A DNA stretch of 32,944 nucleotides from Streptomyces sp. SPB074 (GCF_000154905.1 NZ_GG770539.1:1598918-1631861); one strand, 5' to 3'. Shown: positions 25,311 through 32,944, counted from the first letter of the stretch. The notes: generated from the letters alone by a model not told the origin. Numbers and translations: made by a program.

Positions 25311-25593
25311 TCGTCGCCTTGGGTCGTTCTGGGCCGAACTGGGGTGTTCGTCTGCGGGGGTTTACGGGTGCGGGCCGAGCCCGCGGGGGCGGCTGCCGTT
25401 CGGTCGCCTGCCGGGAGTGGGATTGTCGTGAGCGTAGCGTGACTACGGTGTCGCAATGTGCGCATGTTAGGGGATCAGGCGTTTGCAGATACGTTCCGCT
25501 CCCCGCGCGGGACCACCCGCGCCGTTACGCTCCGCGACGGCATCGTCGGCTTCACCCGGGGGCCGACGGGGACTTGGGCCCTCGTCGGCCCAC
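25311..25593. promoter_or_regulatory. whiG upstream region
   Basis: 283 bp between the dprA stop and whiG. It should contain the whiG promoter. The least G+C-rich part is 25440-25500 (TGCAGATACGTTCC and GCAATGTGCGCATG). I cannot assign -10/-35 hexamers with confidence. CCCACTCAGCGGGC-like text near 25585 may help end dprA transcription. Confidence 0.3.
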
Positions 25594-26781
25594 TCAGCGG
25601 GCGTGACCACCCCTCTCCCACCCCGGTGAAGCCGTCGTACGTGTCCGGCGTGTCAACTGCCAGCCGTCACCGTGTCGTTCGACGAAACCGAGCGCTTGGA
25701 GCTCGTACAGGCGCGCGATCACGTCGTCCTTGGCGGTGACAGCGGCCAGGGCGATGCTCTCCGCCGGCACCACTCCGTGCGCGGGCAGCGCGGCGAGCAC
25801 CACCGCCGCCTCCGGGCTCAACAGGTCTCGCGGTACGAGGGGGCCGCGCCGTTCGGGAGCCAGCTCCCCCATCTCTCCGACCAGTTCCACCACCTCTGCC
25901 GCGTCCGTCACCAGGTGGGCCTGACCGCGCAGGAGTTGGTGCACCCCCGCCGAGAGTCCACTGGTGGCGGGACCAGGAACTCCCATGACGTGGCGCCCCA
26001 GCCGCTCGGCCGCTCGCGCGGTGACGAGCGCCCCGCTGCGCAGCGCCGCCTCGACGACCACGGTCCCCCGGGTCAGCGCGGCGATGACCCGATTACGCGT
26101 GACGAAGCGGCTCGGTGTGGGGTGCTCGCCCGGCGGCAGCTCGCCGACCAAGAGCCCCTGCTCGGCGATCCGCGCGAGGAGGCGCGCGTGCCCCGGCGGA
26201 TAGCTCCGGTCGATGCCGCAGGCAAGCACCGCCAGCGTGCCCCCGGCGACACCCAGGGCGCCCCGGTGGGCCGCGCCGTCGATGCCGAACGCCCCTCCCG
26301 AGACGACGACCCAGCCCTGCTCGGCGAGGCCGACGGCGAGCGCTCCGGCCAGGTAAGTGCCGTAGTCCGTGCAGGCCCGCGCGCCCACGATGGCGACGGC
26401 TCGTAGCGACCACATGCGCAGGTCGGCCGGCCCACGCACCCAGAGCCCGAGGGGGCGGGTGTCCTGCAGGTCGTCGAGCTGGGAGGGCCATTCGAGGTCC
26501 CCGGGGCACACGAACCGCCCGCCCACGGCCGCCGCCCGCGCCAGGTCCCGTTCCGGGTCCGCCCGCCTGGCCCGGACGGTGAGCGCTTCCCAGCGGCCCT
26601 TCGTGAAGCCCTTCGGCGCGGCTCCGCCCGTGCGCAGCCGTTCCAGGAGCGCCTCGGCGCCGCCGGTGCGCAGCAGGGCTCCGGTCTTCGGCTCGCCCGG
26701 TTCGAACACCCGGCTGAGTGCGGAGCGCGCCAGGCGTTCTCCCTCGCACGGTGCGGCGAGCCCTGAGGCGGGCGCGTTCAT
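25594..26781 (-). CDS. dprA: DNA-processing protein DprA
   Basis: The 395-residue protein contains the DprA/Smf Rossmann-like fold. Its marks are VAIVGAR, VVSGGAFGIDGAAHRGAL, the RN motif in PSRFVTRNRVIAALT, and VVVEAALRSGALVTAR. DprA binds incoming single-stranded DNA and loads RecA. A C-terminal winged-helix part follows (residues ~330-385). The ATG at 26781 overlaps the comM stop (ATGA), so the two are coupled. The longer open frame upstream is Arg/Pro-rich and rejected. Its role in Streptomyces is unclear, since these bacteria are not known to be naturally transformable. Confidence 0.94.
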   Translation of the reverse strand: MNAPASGLAAPCEGERLARSALSRVFEPGEPKTGALLRTGGAEALLERLRTGGAAPKGFTKGRWEALTVRARRADPERDLARAAAVGGRFVCPGDLEWPSQLDDLQDTRPLGLWVRGPADLRMWSLRAVAIVGARACTDYGTYLAGALAVGLAEQGWVVVSGGAFGIDGAAHRGALGVAGGTLAVLACGIDRSYPPGHARLLARIAEQGLLVGELPPGEHPTPSRFVTRNRVIAALTRGTVVVEAALRSGALVTARAAERLGRHVMGVPGPATSGLSAGVHQLLRGQAHLVTDAAEVVELVGEMGELAPERRGPLVPRDLLSPEAAVVLAALPAHGVVPAESIALAAVTAKDDVIARLYELQALGFVERHGDGWQLTRRTRTTASPGWERGGHAR

Positions 26782-28394
26782 GCGGCGGCTCCCGTCGTGA
26801 GGACGGCTCCGCGCCGTACCCCGGTCCGCAGCTCCAGGGCCAGGGCGAGGGCCGCGGCGTCGGGGCGCTCGTGTCCGGCCAGGTCGGCGAGGGTCCAGGC
26901 GACGCGCAGGACGCGGTCGAGGCCGCGCGCCGTCAGCAGACCACGCTCCAGGTCTCTCGCTACGGTGTCGAGCGCGCCGGGCGCGAGCGGCCAGCGGGTG
27001 CGGAGCTCGTGGCCTGGAACCTCGCTGTTGCAGTGCCACGGCTCGTCGCGGTACCGGTCGAGCGCGCGTTCCCGTGCCTCGCGCACCCGCGCCCGCACGA
27101 CGCTCGTGGACTCGTTGTCCGCGCGGTCACGGTGGAGTTCCGCGCGGCCGATGGGATCGACCCGTACGTGGAGGTCCACGCGGTCGAGCAGTGGGCCGGA
27201 GATCCGGGCCTGGTAGCGCCGCACCATGGCGGGCGGGCAGTCGCAGGGATCGCCCACGAGGCCGCTGCGGCCGCATGGGCAGGGGTTGGCGGCGAGCACC
27301 ATGAGGAACTTCGCGGGGAGCCGTACCACCCCCGCCGAACGCGCGATCACCACGTACCCCGATTCGAGCGGTTGCCGCAGGGAATCCAGGACTTGCGCGT
27401 GGAATTCAGGCGCTTCGTCCAGAAAAAGCACTCCGCGATGCGCCATCGAGACGGCTCCGGGCCGGGGCAGCCCTGCTCCCCCGCCCACGAGTGACTGCAT
27501 CGTGGCCGAGTGGTGGGGCGCGCAGTACGGCGGTGACTCCACCAGGGGCCGCCCGGGCGGCAGCATCCCGGCCACGGAGTGCACCGCGGTGACTTCCAGG
27601 GACTCGGAGCGGGTCAGAGGCGGCAGGATGCCGGGCAGCCGTTCCGCGAGCATGGTTTTCCCCGCCCCGGGCGGGCCGTGGAGCAGCAGGTGGTGCCCGC
27701 CGGCCGCCGCGACCTCCAGGGCGCGGCGCGCGGTGTACTGGCCCGCGACGTCCTCCAGGTCCGGCTGCCGGTCCGTGAGACCGGGCGCCACCCCCGTCCC
27801 GAAGCCCGCACCCGGCATCGACAGTCCGGCCAGCAGCGGATCGGGGCGGCCCGGGGCGAGTGGTTCCTCCTCGGGGACCGGTTCGCCGGCGAGCACGGCG
27901 ACGAGCTGGCGCAGGCTGCGCACCCCGAGGACGGACATCCCGGGCACGAGCGCCGCCTCGGCCGCCGAGCTCTCCGGGACGACCACGTGCCGGTATCCGG
28001 CGTCGGCGGCGGCGAGAACGCCCGGCAGGATGCCGCGTACGGGCCGTACGCGGCCGTCGAGGCCCAGCTCGCCGATCATCACCAGGTCGGCGACCGCGGC
28101 GGGGTCGACGCGCTCCGTCGCACCGAGGACGGCGCAGGCGACAGCGAGGTCGAAGCCACTGCCGCTCTTGGGGACGGAGGCGGGACTCAGCCCGACGGTG
28201 AGCTTCTTCTGGGGCCACTCGGCCCCCGAGTTGACCACGGCGGCGCGGACCCTGTCGCGGCTCTCGACCAAGCTCTTGTCCGGCAGCCCGACGAGGGTGA
28301 AGGCGGCGACACCCGGTTCGAGATCGGCCTGGACCTCGACCACGACCGCGTCGATGCCGAGGAGCGTCACGGAGCAGGTGCGGGCGAAACCCAT
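26778..28394 (-). CDS. comM: YifB/ComM family Mg-chelatase-like AAA+ ATPase
   Basis: The 538-residue protein has an N-terminal Lon-protease-like domain (SLVESRDRVRAAVVNSG, SPASVPKSGSGFDLAVA). A Mg-chelatase-like AAA+ domain follows, with Walker A GPPGAGKT and Walker B GVLFLDEAPEF. The block NPCPCGRSG...CDCPP precedes RYQARISGPLLDRVDLH. ComM is a helicase that drives branch migration during transformation in Gram-negative bacteria. The ATG at 28394 directly abuts the yraN stop, and its own stop overlaps dprA, so the three genes form one operon for DNA handling. Confidence 0.94.
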   Translation of the reverse strand: MGFARTCSVTLLGIDAVVVEVQADLEPGVAAFTLVGLPDKSLVESRDRVRAAVVNSGAEWPQKKLTVGLSPASVPKSGSGFDLAVACAVLGATERVDPAAVADLVMIGELGLDGRVRPVRGILPGVLAAADAGYRHVVVPESSAAEAALVPGMSVLGVRSLRQLVAVLAGEPVPEEEPLAPGRPDPLLAGLSMPGAGFGTGVAPGLTDRQPDLEDVAGQYTARRALEVAAAGGHHLLLHGPPGAGKTMLAERLPGILPPLTRSESLEVTAVHSVAGMLPPGRPLVESPPYCAPHHSATMQSLVGGGAGLPRPGAVSMAHRGVLFLDEAPEFHAQVLDSLRQPLESGYVVIARSAGVVRLPAKFLMVLAANPCPCGRSGLVGDPCDCPPAMVRRYQARISGPLLDRVDLHVRVDPIGRAELHRDRADNESTSVVRARVREARERALDRYRDEPWHCNSEVPGHELRTRWPLAPGALDTVARDLERGLLTARGLDRVLRVAWTLADLAGHERPDAAALALALELRTGVRRGAVLTTGAAA

Positions 28395-28760
28395 TCAGCC
28401 CACCCCCCGCGCGTGCTCGACCTCAGGGGCACCGGAACGCCGCGGGACGAGCACGCCCACGAGATCGATGCGCACGCCTCCCGGTGGGGCTCCTCCGTGC
28501 TTGCTGAGCCACAACTCCGCGAGCCGTCGCAGTCGCTCGACCTTGGCGCTCCGCACCGCCGCCATCGGGTGCTCGAATCCCTGGGCTCTGCGGGTCTTCA
28601 CCTCGCAGATGACCAGGGTGTCGCCGTCCAGGGCGACGATGTCGACCTCACCGACCCGCCCGTACCGCCAATTGCGGGCCACGATCCGCATCCCGGCCGT
28701 GCACAGCGCACGTACCGCGGCTTCCTCGCCGTACCTGCCCAGCGCCGATCTGGTGTTCAC
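28395..28760 (-). CDS. yraN: YraN/UPF0102 family nuclease-like protein
   Basis: The 121-residue protein has the restriction-endonuclease-like core of the YraN family. It shows [42 protein letters not shown], with the D...E-V-K nuclease-type triad. Function is unproven, but it is nearly always beside comM and dprA. The GTG at 28760 follows AAGGAGG at 8 nt. The frame stays open further upstream, but without a ribosome binding site. Confidence 0.9.
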   Translation of the reverse strand: MNTRSALGRYGEEAAVRALCTAGMRIVARNWRYGRVGEVDIVALDGDTLVICEVKTRRAQGFEHPMAAVRSAKVERLRRLAELWLSKHGGAPPGGVRIDLVGVLVPRRSGAPEVEHARGVG

Positions 28761-28828
28761 GGACACCACCTCCTTCCTCACCGACTGTGACGGATGGACG
28801 AGGCTCCGGGAACGGCCGAACGGAAATC

Positions 28829-28837
28829 TGTGGATAA
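28829..28837 (-). promoter_or_regulatory. DnaA-box sequence upstream of yraN
   Basis: TGTGGATAA is the complement of the classic DnaA box TTATCCACA. It lies 69 bp upstream of the yraN start. A one-mismatch copy (TTATCCCCA) lies at 28900-28908. The surrounding 28820-28860 segment is unusually A-rich (GAAGAAAAAGAAAAATC), so it is probably the promoter of the yraN-comM-dprA operon. Confidence 0.45.
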
Positions 28838-28960
28838 CTTCGAAGAAAAAGAAAAATCGCCCACCCGTTCGGGTGATGCGTGTCGGCGGCGACGCCGAGT
28901 TATCCCCAGGTGGGGGGAGCACCCGCCCTCGTGGTGTAGGCGGCTGCGAGCGGAAACAGC

Positions 28961-28993
28961 GGAGGGGCCCGACGCTCTCGCGCGGGCCCCTCC
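28961..28993 (-). terminator. Hairpin after the DUF2469 gene
   Basis: GGAGGGGCCCG and CGGGCCCCTCC form a perfect 11-bp stem with an 11-nt loop, 23 bp downstream of the stop codon. Confidence 0.8.
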
Positions 28994-29015
28994 GGCCGTT
29001 CGTCGTCTTCACCGG

Positions 29016-29324
29016 TCAGCCGCCGGGAAGCTCCAGGTCGGTCTTGTTCAGCTCCTCGATGTTCACGTCCTTGAACGTGAGCACCCTCACCTGCTTCACG
29101 AAACGCGCGGGGCGGTACATGTCCCAGACCCAGGCGTCCGCCATGGACACCTCGAAGAACACCTCGCCCTGCACCGAGTGCACCTGCATCTCGTAGTCGT
29201 TCGTGAGGTAGAAGCGCCGCTCGGTCTCGATCACGTATTTGAACAGGCCGACGACGTCGCGGTACTCCCGGTAGAGCTTCAGCTCCATCTCGGTCTCGTA
29301 CTTTTCGAGGTCCTCGGCGCTCAT
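29016..29324 (-). CDS. DUF2469 family protein
   Basis: This 102-residue acidic protein is strongly conserved in actinobacteria, with text such as SAEDLEKYETEMELKLYREYRDVVGLF and FYLTNDYEMQV. It has no signal peptide or membrane segment. Function is unknown to me. The ATG at 29324 follows AAGGGGA. It lies between the yraN operon and the Nudix gene on the same strand and is followed by a strong terminator. Confidence 0.93.
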   Translation of the reverse strand: MSAEDLEKYETEMELKLYREYRDVVGLFKYVIETERRFYLTNDYEMQVHSVQGEVFFEVSMADAWVWDMYRPARFVKQVRVLTFKDVNIEELNKTDLELPGG

Positions 29325-29377
29325 GGCAGTTCCCCTTCAGCCGTGCGTCCCCCCATTGTGCGCCTGCCCGCCCGCTC

Positions 29378-30286
29378 TCAGGCGATTTCCGTGGTCAGGA
29401 TCTCGGGCACCGGAGGCGGCCCCTCGCGCAGCAGTCGCCGCAGGAGCGGCGCGAGCCGGGTGGGGTAGACCGTCTCCGACGTCGCCTCCAGCTCGGCGCA
29501 TGTCCACCACCGTGTGCCGTCGACGCTGCTGAGCTCCAGCTCGGTCAGCTCCTCGGCGACCGTGGCGGTCTGCGTCGTGCGGGCGAGGTAGTACCACTCG
29601 TCCTGGGCCCAGCGCCGGCCCGCGAAGGAGAAGGAGCAGGCCCGCCGCCACAAGAGGGGACCGAGGGTGACCTCGGTGATTCCCGTCTCCTCCCTCAGCT
29701 CGCGGAGGGCGGCCTGCTCACGTGTCTCGGACCCTTCCAGGCCACCGCCCGGCGTGAACCACCAGGCGTCGGCCGCGTCCGCCGGCTCGTGCCCGTGGAT
29801 CAGGAGGATGCGGTCGTCCGGGTCGAGAAGGACGACGCGCGCTACGCGGCGTAGCGGCGGTGTAGCGCCGGGCGCGGCGTCCGGGGGGCGCGGGTGCGAC
29901 GCGACGTCGCCCGCGACGTCGCGCGACGCGGCGTCTCCGGGGCGTCGCATGGTGTCACGCTGCGTCGCGTCGTACGGCGCGTGCGCGGCGTCGTCACGTG
30001 TGGCCGCGGCCGTCTCATCGGGGGCCACCGCGTCAGGCGCCGACGCGGCGGGTGCGGGCACGCCCCGGCTGCCGTGAGGCCCGGCGCCGTCCCCACCCCC
30101 AACTCCGCCCTCAAGCTCGGCACCGTCCCCACGCGGGGCGGCGTCACCGCGCACCGTGCCGTCGGCACCCGCCCGCCCTGCGTCGCCAGGCCTCGCCGCG
30201 TCTCCACAGCCCGCCTCGCCCGCGCGTCCCGCGCCGTCAGGGCGCGTGCCGCCTCGCCCGCCGCCTGTCTCGTTCTCAGACCGCAT
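29378..30286 (-). CDS. Nudix hydrolase with long low-complexity N-terminus
   Basis: The 302-residue product has a complete Nudix box at 181-203: G181, E187, R195-E196, E199-E200, G202. These residues bind the metal and hydrolyse nucleoside-diphosphate-linked compounds. The domain begins near RRVARVVLLDPDD (146). Residues 1-145 are Gly/Ala/Asp-rich and include SRDVAGDVAS, encoded by two exact GCGACGTCGC copies (29901-29910, 29913-29922). The ATG at 30286 overlaps the signal peptidase gene by 11 bp. Met113 is an in-frame internal alternative, so the true start is open. Substrate unknown. Confidence 0.85.
   Translation of the reverse strand: MRSENETGGGRGGTRPDGAGRAGEAGCGDAARPGDAGRAGADGTVRGDAAPRGDGAELEGGVGGGDGAGPHGSRGVPAPAASAPDAVAPDETAAATRDDAAHAPYDATQRDTMRRPGDAASRDVAGDVASHPRPPDAAPGATPPLRRVARVVLLDPDDRILLIHGHEPADAADAWWFTPGGGLEGSETREQAALRELREETGITEVTLGPLLWRRACSFSFAGRRWAQDEWYYLARTTQTATVAEELTELELSSVDGTRWWTCAELEATSETVYPTRLAPLLRRLLREGPPPVPEILTTEIA
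29895..29930. repeat. Tandem GCGACGTCGC palindromes inside the Nudix gene
   Basis: Two exact 10-bp palindromes (29901-29910 and 29913-29922) stand 2 bp apart, with flanking GCGAC and GCGACGCGGCG text. They lie in the non-conserved N-terminal part of the Nudix protein. Confidence 0.85.
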
Positions 30287-31028
30287 TCGCCGCCGCCTCC
30301 CGCCGGCGCCGCGCGGCGCGACGTCTCGCCGCGCGGGACGCGAGGGGACCGTACGCCGCGCCGACGAGGATCAGGACGGCGCCGAGGACGACGGCGCCGA
30401 GGAGCAGCCGCAGCGGACCCGGCGTCGAGATGCCGCCGGGGAGCGCGGCGAAACCGCTCGGGCGCTCCAACATGCCGCGCCACGGGAAGACGACGGCGTC
30501 CACGCGGGCGGAGACGGCGGAGCGCGGCACGGAGCCGCGCGCGACATCGTCCAGGTGGGCGGTGGAGTCGAGGGAGCCCGCGCGTTCGTCACCGAGGAGG
30601 AAGAGGCGGCCCTTCGGCACAACGGTGCCGGGCAGCCGCGTGCCGCGGTGCGCGGCGTCCGTGGGGAGGTAGGGCTCCGCGATCTGCTCGCCATTGACGG
30701 TGAGGTGGCCCTCGGTGCAGCAGGCAATCTTGTCCCCGCCTACGGCCACGACGCGTTTGACCAGCGTCTCGTCGCCCCAGGCGCGGTCCTTGAAGACGAC
30801 GACGTCGCCGCGGCGCACCTCGTCGCCCGATATCCGCTGCCCGAGCACACGGTCCCCGGCGTCGATGGTCGGGGTCATGGAGGCCGTGGGCACCGTGTAC
30901 GGGCGGTACTCCCACGCCCCCCACGCGAAACCACCGACGAGGAGCACGAACCCCAGCGCGACGACGATCCCCGACAGCACGTTTCCCCTACGGCTTCCGG
31001 GCGGGGCCGTACCGGACGATGCGCTCAT
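30276..31028 (-). CDS. Type I signal peptidase (copy nearest the Nudix gene)
   Basis: The 250-residue membrane protease removes signal peptides from exported proteins. One N-terminal membrane segment (about 17-38) precedes the catalytic Ser50 (PTASM). Lys91 sits in TLVKRVVAVGGD. LLGDERAGSLDS is the conserved C-box region, although the usual GD-N/H-x-x-SxDSR ends here in SLDSTAH. A second membrane segment near 205-225 is followed by an Arg-rich tail. It is the most divergent of the three copies. The ATG at 31028 has GGGGG upstream. Confidence 0.9.
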   Translation of the reverse strand: MSASSGTAPPGSRRGNVLSGIVVALGFVLLVGGFAWGAWEYRPYTVPTASMTPTIDAGDRVLGQRISGDEVRRGDVVVFKDRAWGDETLVKRVVAVGGDKIACCTEGHLTVNGEQIAEPYLPTDAAHRGTRLPGTVVPKGRLFLLGDERAGSLDSTAHLDDVARGSVPRSAVSARVDAVVFPWRGMLERPSGFAALPGGISTPGPLRLLLGAVVLGAVLILVGAAYGPLASRAARRRAARRRREAAANAV

Positions 31029-31122
31029 GCTGGTGCCCCCAGATGGAACGGTGCGTCACCGCGCCGGCGCGCCCCGGGGACGAGGCGTCCGGCCGCGGTG
31101 ATCGCCGGTCTGGGGAGGCACC

Positions 31123-32049
31123 CTACCCGTCGGTACGCGCGGCAGAAAGCCTCCGCCTGCGCCAGAGCACGAGGGGGAAGGCACCCACGAGGCCGAGGGC
31201 GGCCGGTGCGGTGGCCGACGCCGCGGCGTTGATGCCGGACTGGTGGAAGGTGTCGGGGACCGAGAGGGTCGACCAGCGGTTCGGCGGCCAGGCGATCACG
31301 AAGGCGCGGCCGATGACGTTGTCGACCGGGACGAAGCCCTGGTTGCGGTCGGTCTGGTGGTAGCGCGAGTCGGCCGACGCCTGGCGGTGGTCGCCCATGA
31401 CCCACAGCTTGTCCTTCGGCACCTTGACCTTGAACTGGCCGTTTTCGTCGACCGAGCACGCGGTGTTGCCCTGGAAGACGTACGGCTCGTCGAGCGGCTT
31501 CCCGTTGACCTTGAGGGGACCGGTCCCGTTGCACTCGACGGTGTCACCGCCGACGCCGATGACGCGCTTGATCAGGTCCTTCTCGTCCGCGGACGGCATC
31601 AGCCCGATGAAGCTGAGGCCCTTCTGGAGGATGTTGGGCGTGGGCGTGGGCTCGTTCTTCAGCCAGCGGTCGGGGTCCTTGAAGACGACGACCTCGCCGC
31701 GCGAGGGCTTCGACCCGAACCACGGTGTGAGCTTGTCCACGAGGACGCGGTCGCTCACCTGGAGGGTGTTCTGCATCGAGCCGGACGGGATGGAGAACGC
31801 CTGCACCAGGAACGTCTTGATGATCAGTGCCAGGACCAGGGCGATGACGATGAGCAGCGGCAGTTCCTTCCAGAACGGCCGCGGCTTCTTCGGGGCGCTG
31901 GTCCTGCCATGGCCCCGCGGGACGTCCGCGCCGGACTCGGTCACCTCAGGCTCCCGCCCTTCTCCGGCGCCGGCCGTTCCCGCGCCCGACTGCTCCGGCT
32001 CTTCCGGCCCCTCGTGTCCGGACCGGGCGCCCACCGCGACGTCCCCCAC
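31123..32049 (-). CDS. Type I signal peptidase (middle copy)
   Basis: The 308-residue protein has an acidic Pro/Gly-rich N-terminus of about 55 residues, a membrane segment (about 62-80), catalytic Ser91 (PSGSM) and Lys161 (KDLIKRVIGVGGD). The box VMGDHRQASADSRYH follows. A C-terminal membrane segment near 280-295 ends in RRRR, giving two anchors. I chose the GTG at 32049, since GAGGAG lies 5 nt upstream; a GTG at 32055 adds two residues. Its start lies within the 3' end of the next copy (104-bp overlap). Confidence 0.92.
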   Translation of the reverse strand: MGDVAVGARSGHEGPEEPEQSGAGTAGAGEGREPEVTESGADVPRGHGRTSAPKKPRPFWKELPLLIVIALVLALIIKTFLVQAFSIPSGSMQNTLQVSDRVLVDKLTPWFGSKPSRGEVVVFKDPDRWLKNEPTPTPNILQKGLSFIGLMPSADEKDLIKRVIGVGGDTVECNGTGPLKVNGKPLDEPYVFQGNTACSVDENGQFKVKVPKDKLWVMGDHRQASADSRYHQTDRNQGFVPVDNVIGRAFVIAWPPNRWSTLSVPDTFHQSGINAAASATAPAALGLVGAFPLVLWRRRRLSAARTDG

Positions 32050-32944
32050 GCTCACTCCTCACTTCGAGCCATTGCCCGCGCCGTACGAGGCGTGGGCCCA
32101 CTACTCCCATAACGAGCGGGAGTTCCGCAGGGGTCGGGAGCGCGACGCCGGCCTTCGGCCGCGCCTGGGCCAGGGTATGCGAGTCCTCTGTGTGCACGGG
32201 CCACCGCGACGCCGCGTCGGGGACGCGCGCGAAGCGCTCCCTGTGCCCCGGCGTGGACCAGTGCCCGAACGGCCAGACGACGGCGACGGCGCGCCCGACC
32301 ACGGCGTCTTCCGCGACGGTCCCGTCGTGGCCCGCGTCGCGGTGGAACCGGGAGTCCCCCGAGTTCGCCCGGTGGTCACCGAGCACGAAGAGTCGCCCGG
32401 GCGGGAGGTGGACCCGGAACTCCACTTCGGACGGTCTATTCCCCGCACGCACGTACGGCTCCTCGACGGCCTGACCGTTGACGGTCACCCGCCCCCGCGC
32501 GTCGCAGCACGCGACGGTGTCCCCGCCGGTCCCGACGACGCGTTTGATCAGGTCCTTCTCGTCGGCAGACGGCAGCAGGCCGATGAACGCGAGCCCCTTC
32601 TTGAGCTGCCGGACCGGCCCGGAGGAGGTGTCCCGGCCGCCCTCCTCCTCGCCGAGCCAGCCACCGGGGTCCCGGAAGACGACGACGTCGCCGCGGTGCA
32701 CCTCGGCGCCGAACCACGGCGTGAGCTTGTCCACGACGACGCGGTCCCCGATCCGCAGCGTCTCCTCCATCGAGCCCGAGGGGATCACGAACGCCTGCAC
32801 GAAGAACGTCTTGAGGACGAGAGCGATGAGCAACGCCGCGCCCAGGAGGAGCGGGATCTCGCGCAACGTCGCGCGGCGTCGGCGGCGCGCGACGCGACGT
32901 GCCCGCGCGCGACGTCCCACGCGCCCGACGTCGCGCCGGGGCGG
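31946..32944 (-). CDS. Type I signal peptidase (third copy, 5' end probably outside the window)
   Basis: At least 332 residues are open to the window edge. The catalytic Ser is in PSGSME and the Lys in KDLIKRVVGTGGD; VLGDHRANSGDSRFH follows. The membrane anchor is EIPLLLGAALLIALVLK. A GTG at 32920 is in frame but has no ribosome binding site, and homologues usually have a longer N-terminus, so the real start is probably beyond the edge. The N-terminal visible residues are Arg-rich and written by GACGTC-type motifs. The last ~35 residues are Arg/Gly-rich and run through the start of the middle copy. Confidence 0.88.
   Translation of the reverse strand, partial: PPRRDVGRVGRRARARRVARRRRRATLREIPLLLGAALLIALVLKTFFVQAFVIPSGSMEETLRIGDRVVVDKLTPWFGAEVHRGDVVVFRDPGGWLGEEEGGRDTSSGPVRQLKKGLAFIGLLPSADEKDLIKRVVGTGGDTVACCDARGRVTVNGQAVEEPYVRAGNRPSEVEFRVHLPPGRLFVLGDHRANSGDSRFHRDAGHDGTVAEDAVVGRAVAVVWPFGHWSTPGHRERFARVPDAASRWPVHTEDSHTLAQARPKAGVALPTPAELPLVMGVVGPRLVRRGQWLEVRSERGGRRGGRPVRTRGAGRAGAVGRGNGRRRRRAGA

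Noticed and set aside
24522..25442. 306-codon open frame on the plus strand
   Set aside because: Antisense to whiG, which is clearly conserved.
26782..27039. Upstream extension of dprA
   Set aside because: Arg/Pro-rich and inside comM. The ATGA overlap at 26778-26781 gives a better start.
22313..28908. Replication origin
   Set aside because: Only isolated DnaA boxes occur; dnaA, dnaN and a box cluster are absent.

Overview
The window is a piece of chromosome from a high-G+C actinomycete, almost certainly a Streptomyces. Evidence: very G+C-rich codon third positions; the rpsB-tsf-pyrH-frr-cdsA block next to the sporulation sigma gene whiG; a dprA-comM-yraN cluster; tandem type I signal peptidase genes; a futalosine-pathway menaquinone enzyme; and an actinobacterial-type thiamine transporter with a TPP riboswitch. 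No phage, insertion sequence, CRISPR array, tRNA or rRNA is visible. This is conserved core chromosome with accessory spacers.

Layout. 0.2-3.4 kb: a DUF4190 membrane protein (-), then divergent genes for 6-aminodeoxyfutalosine deaminase (mqnX) and a glycerophosphodiester phosphodiesterase (+). 3.8-7.6 kb: an aminobutyraldehyde dehydrogenase (-) divergent from an Lrp/AsnC regulator and a class III aminotransferase (+), which looks like a putrescine-to-GABA module. 8.4-10.9 kb: an ABC ATPase with degenerate motifs, its FtsX-like permease, and a VOC protein (+). 11.1-15.5 kb: thiQ-thiP-thiB (-), translationally coupled and preceded by a TPP riboswitch and a hairpin that would mask the thiB ribosome binding site. 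15.9-22.1 kb: rlmN, cdsA, frr, pyrH, tsf and rpsB (all -), with strong hairpins between transcription units. 22.5-25.3 kb: an M23-family secreted protein (+), a TetR regulator (-) and whiG (-). 25.6-28.8 kb: dprA, comM and yraN as one tight operon (-). 29.0-32.9 kb: a DUF2469 protein, a Nudix hydrolase and three type I signal peptidases (-), the last probably cut by the window edge.

The most unusual signal is not a gene. A perfect 10-bp palindrome, GCGACGTCGC, occurs exactly 14 times in 33 kb (my count), about two orders of magnitude above a simple composition estimate. Many near copies (GCGACGTGGC, GCGACGTACG) surround it. It fills the long gene-free spacers and the poorly conserved ends of several proteins, where it appears as Arg-Asp-Val-Ala or Ala-Thr-Ser residues. 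It is absent from the conserved block between about 17.1 and 29.9 kb. It resembles, in behaviour only, the highly iterated palindromes of cyanobacteria. Other points worth a look: a possible 23-codon leader ORF whose stop overlaps the pyrH start inside a long stem-loop, the degenerate ABC ATPase, the long overlaps between signal peptidase genes and between the M23 and TetR genes, and iterated 15-16 bp motifs in the lrp promoter region.
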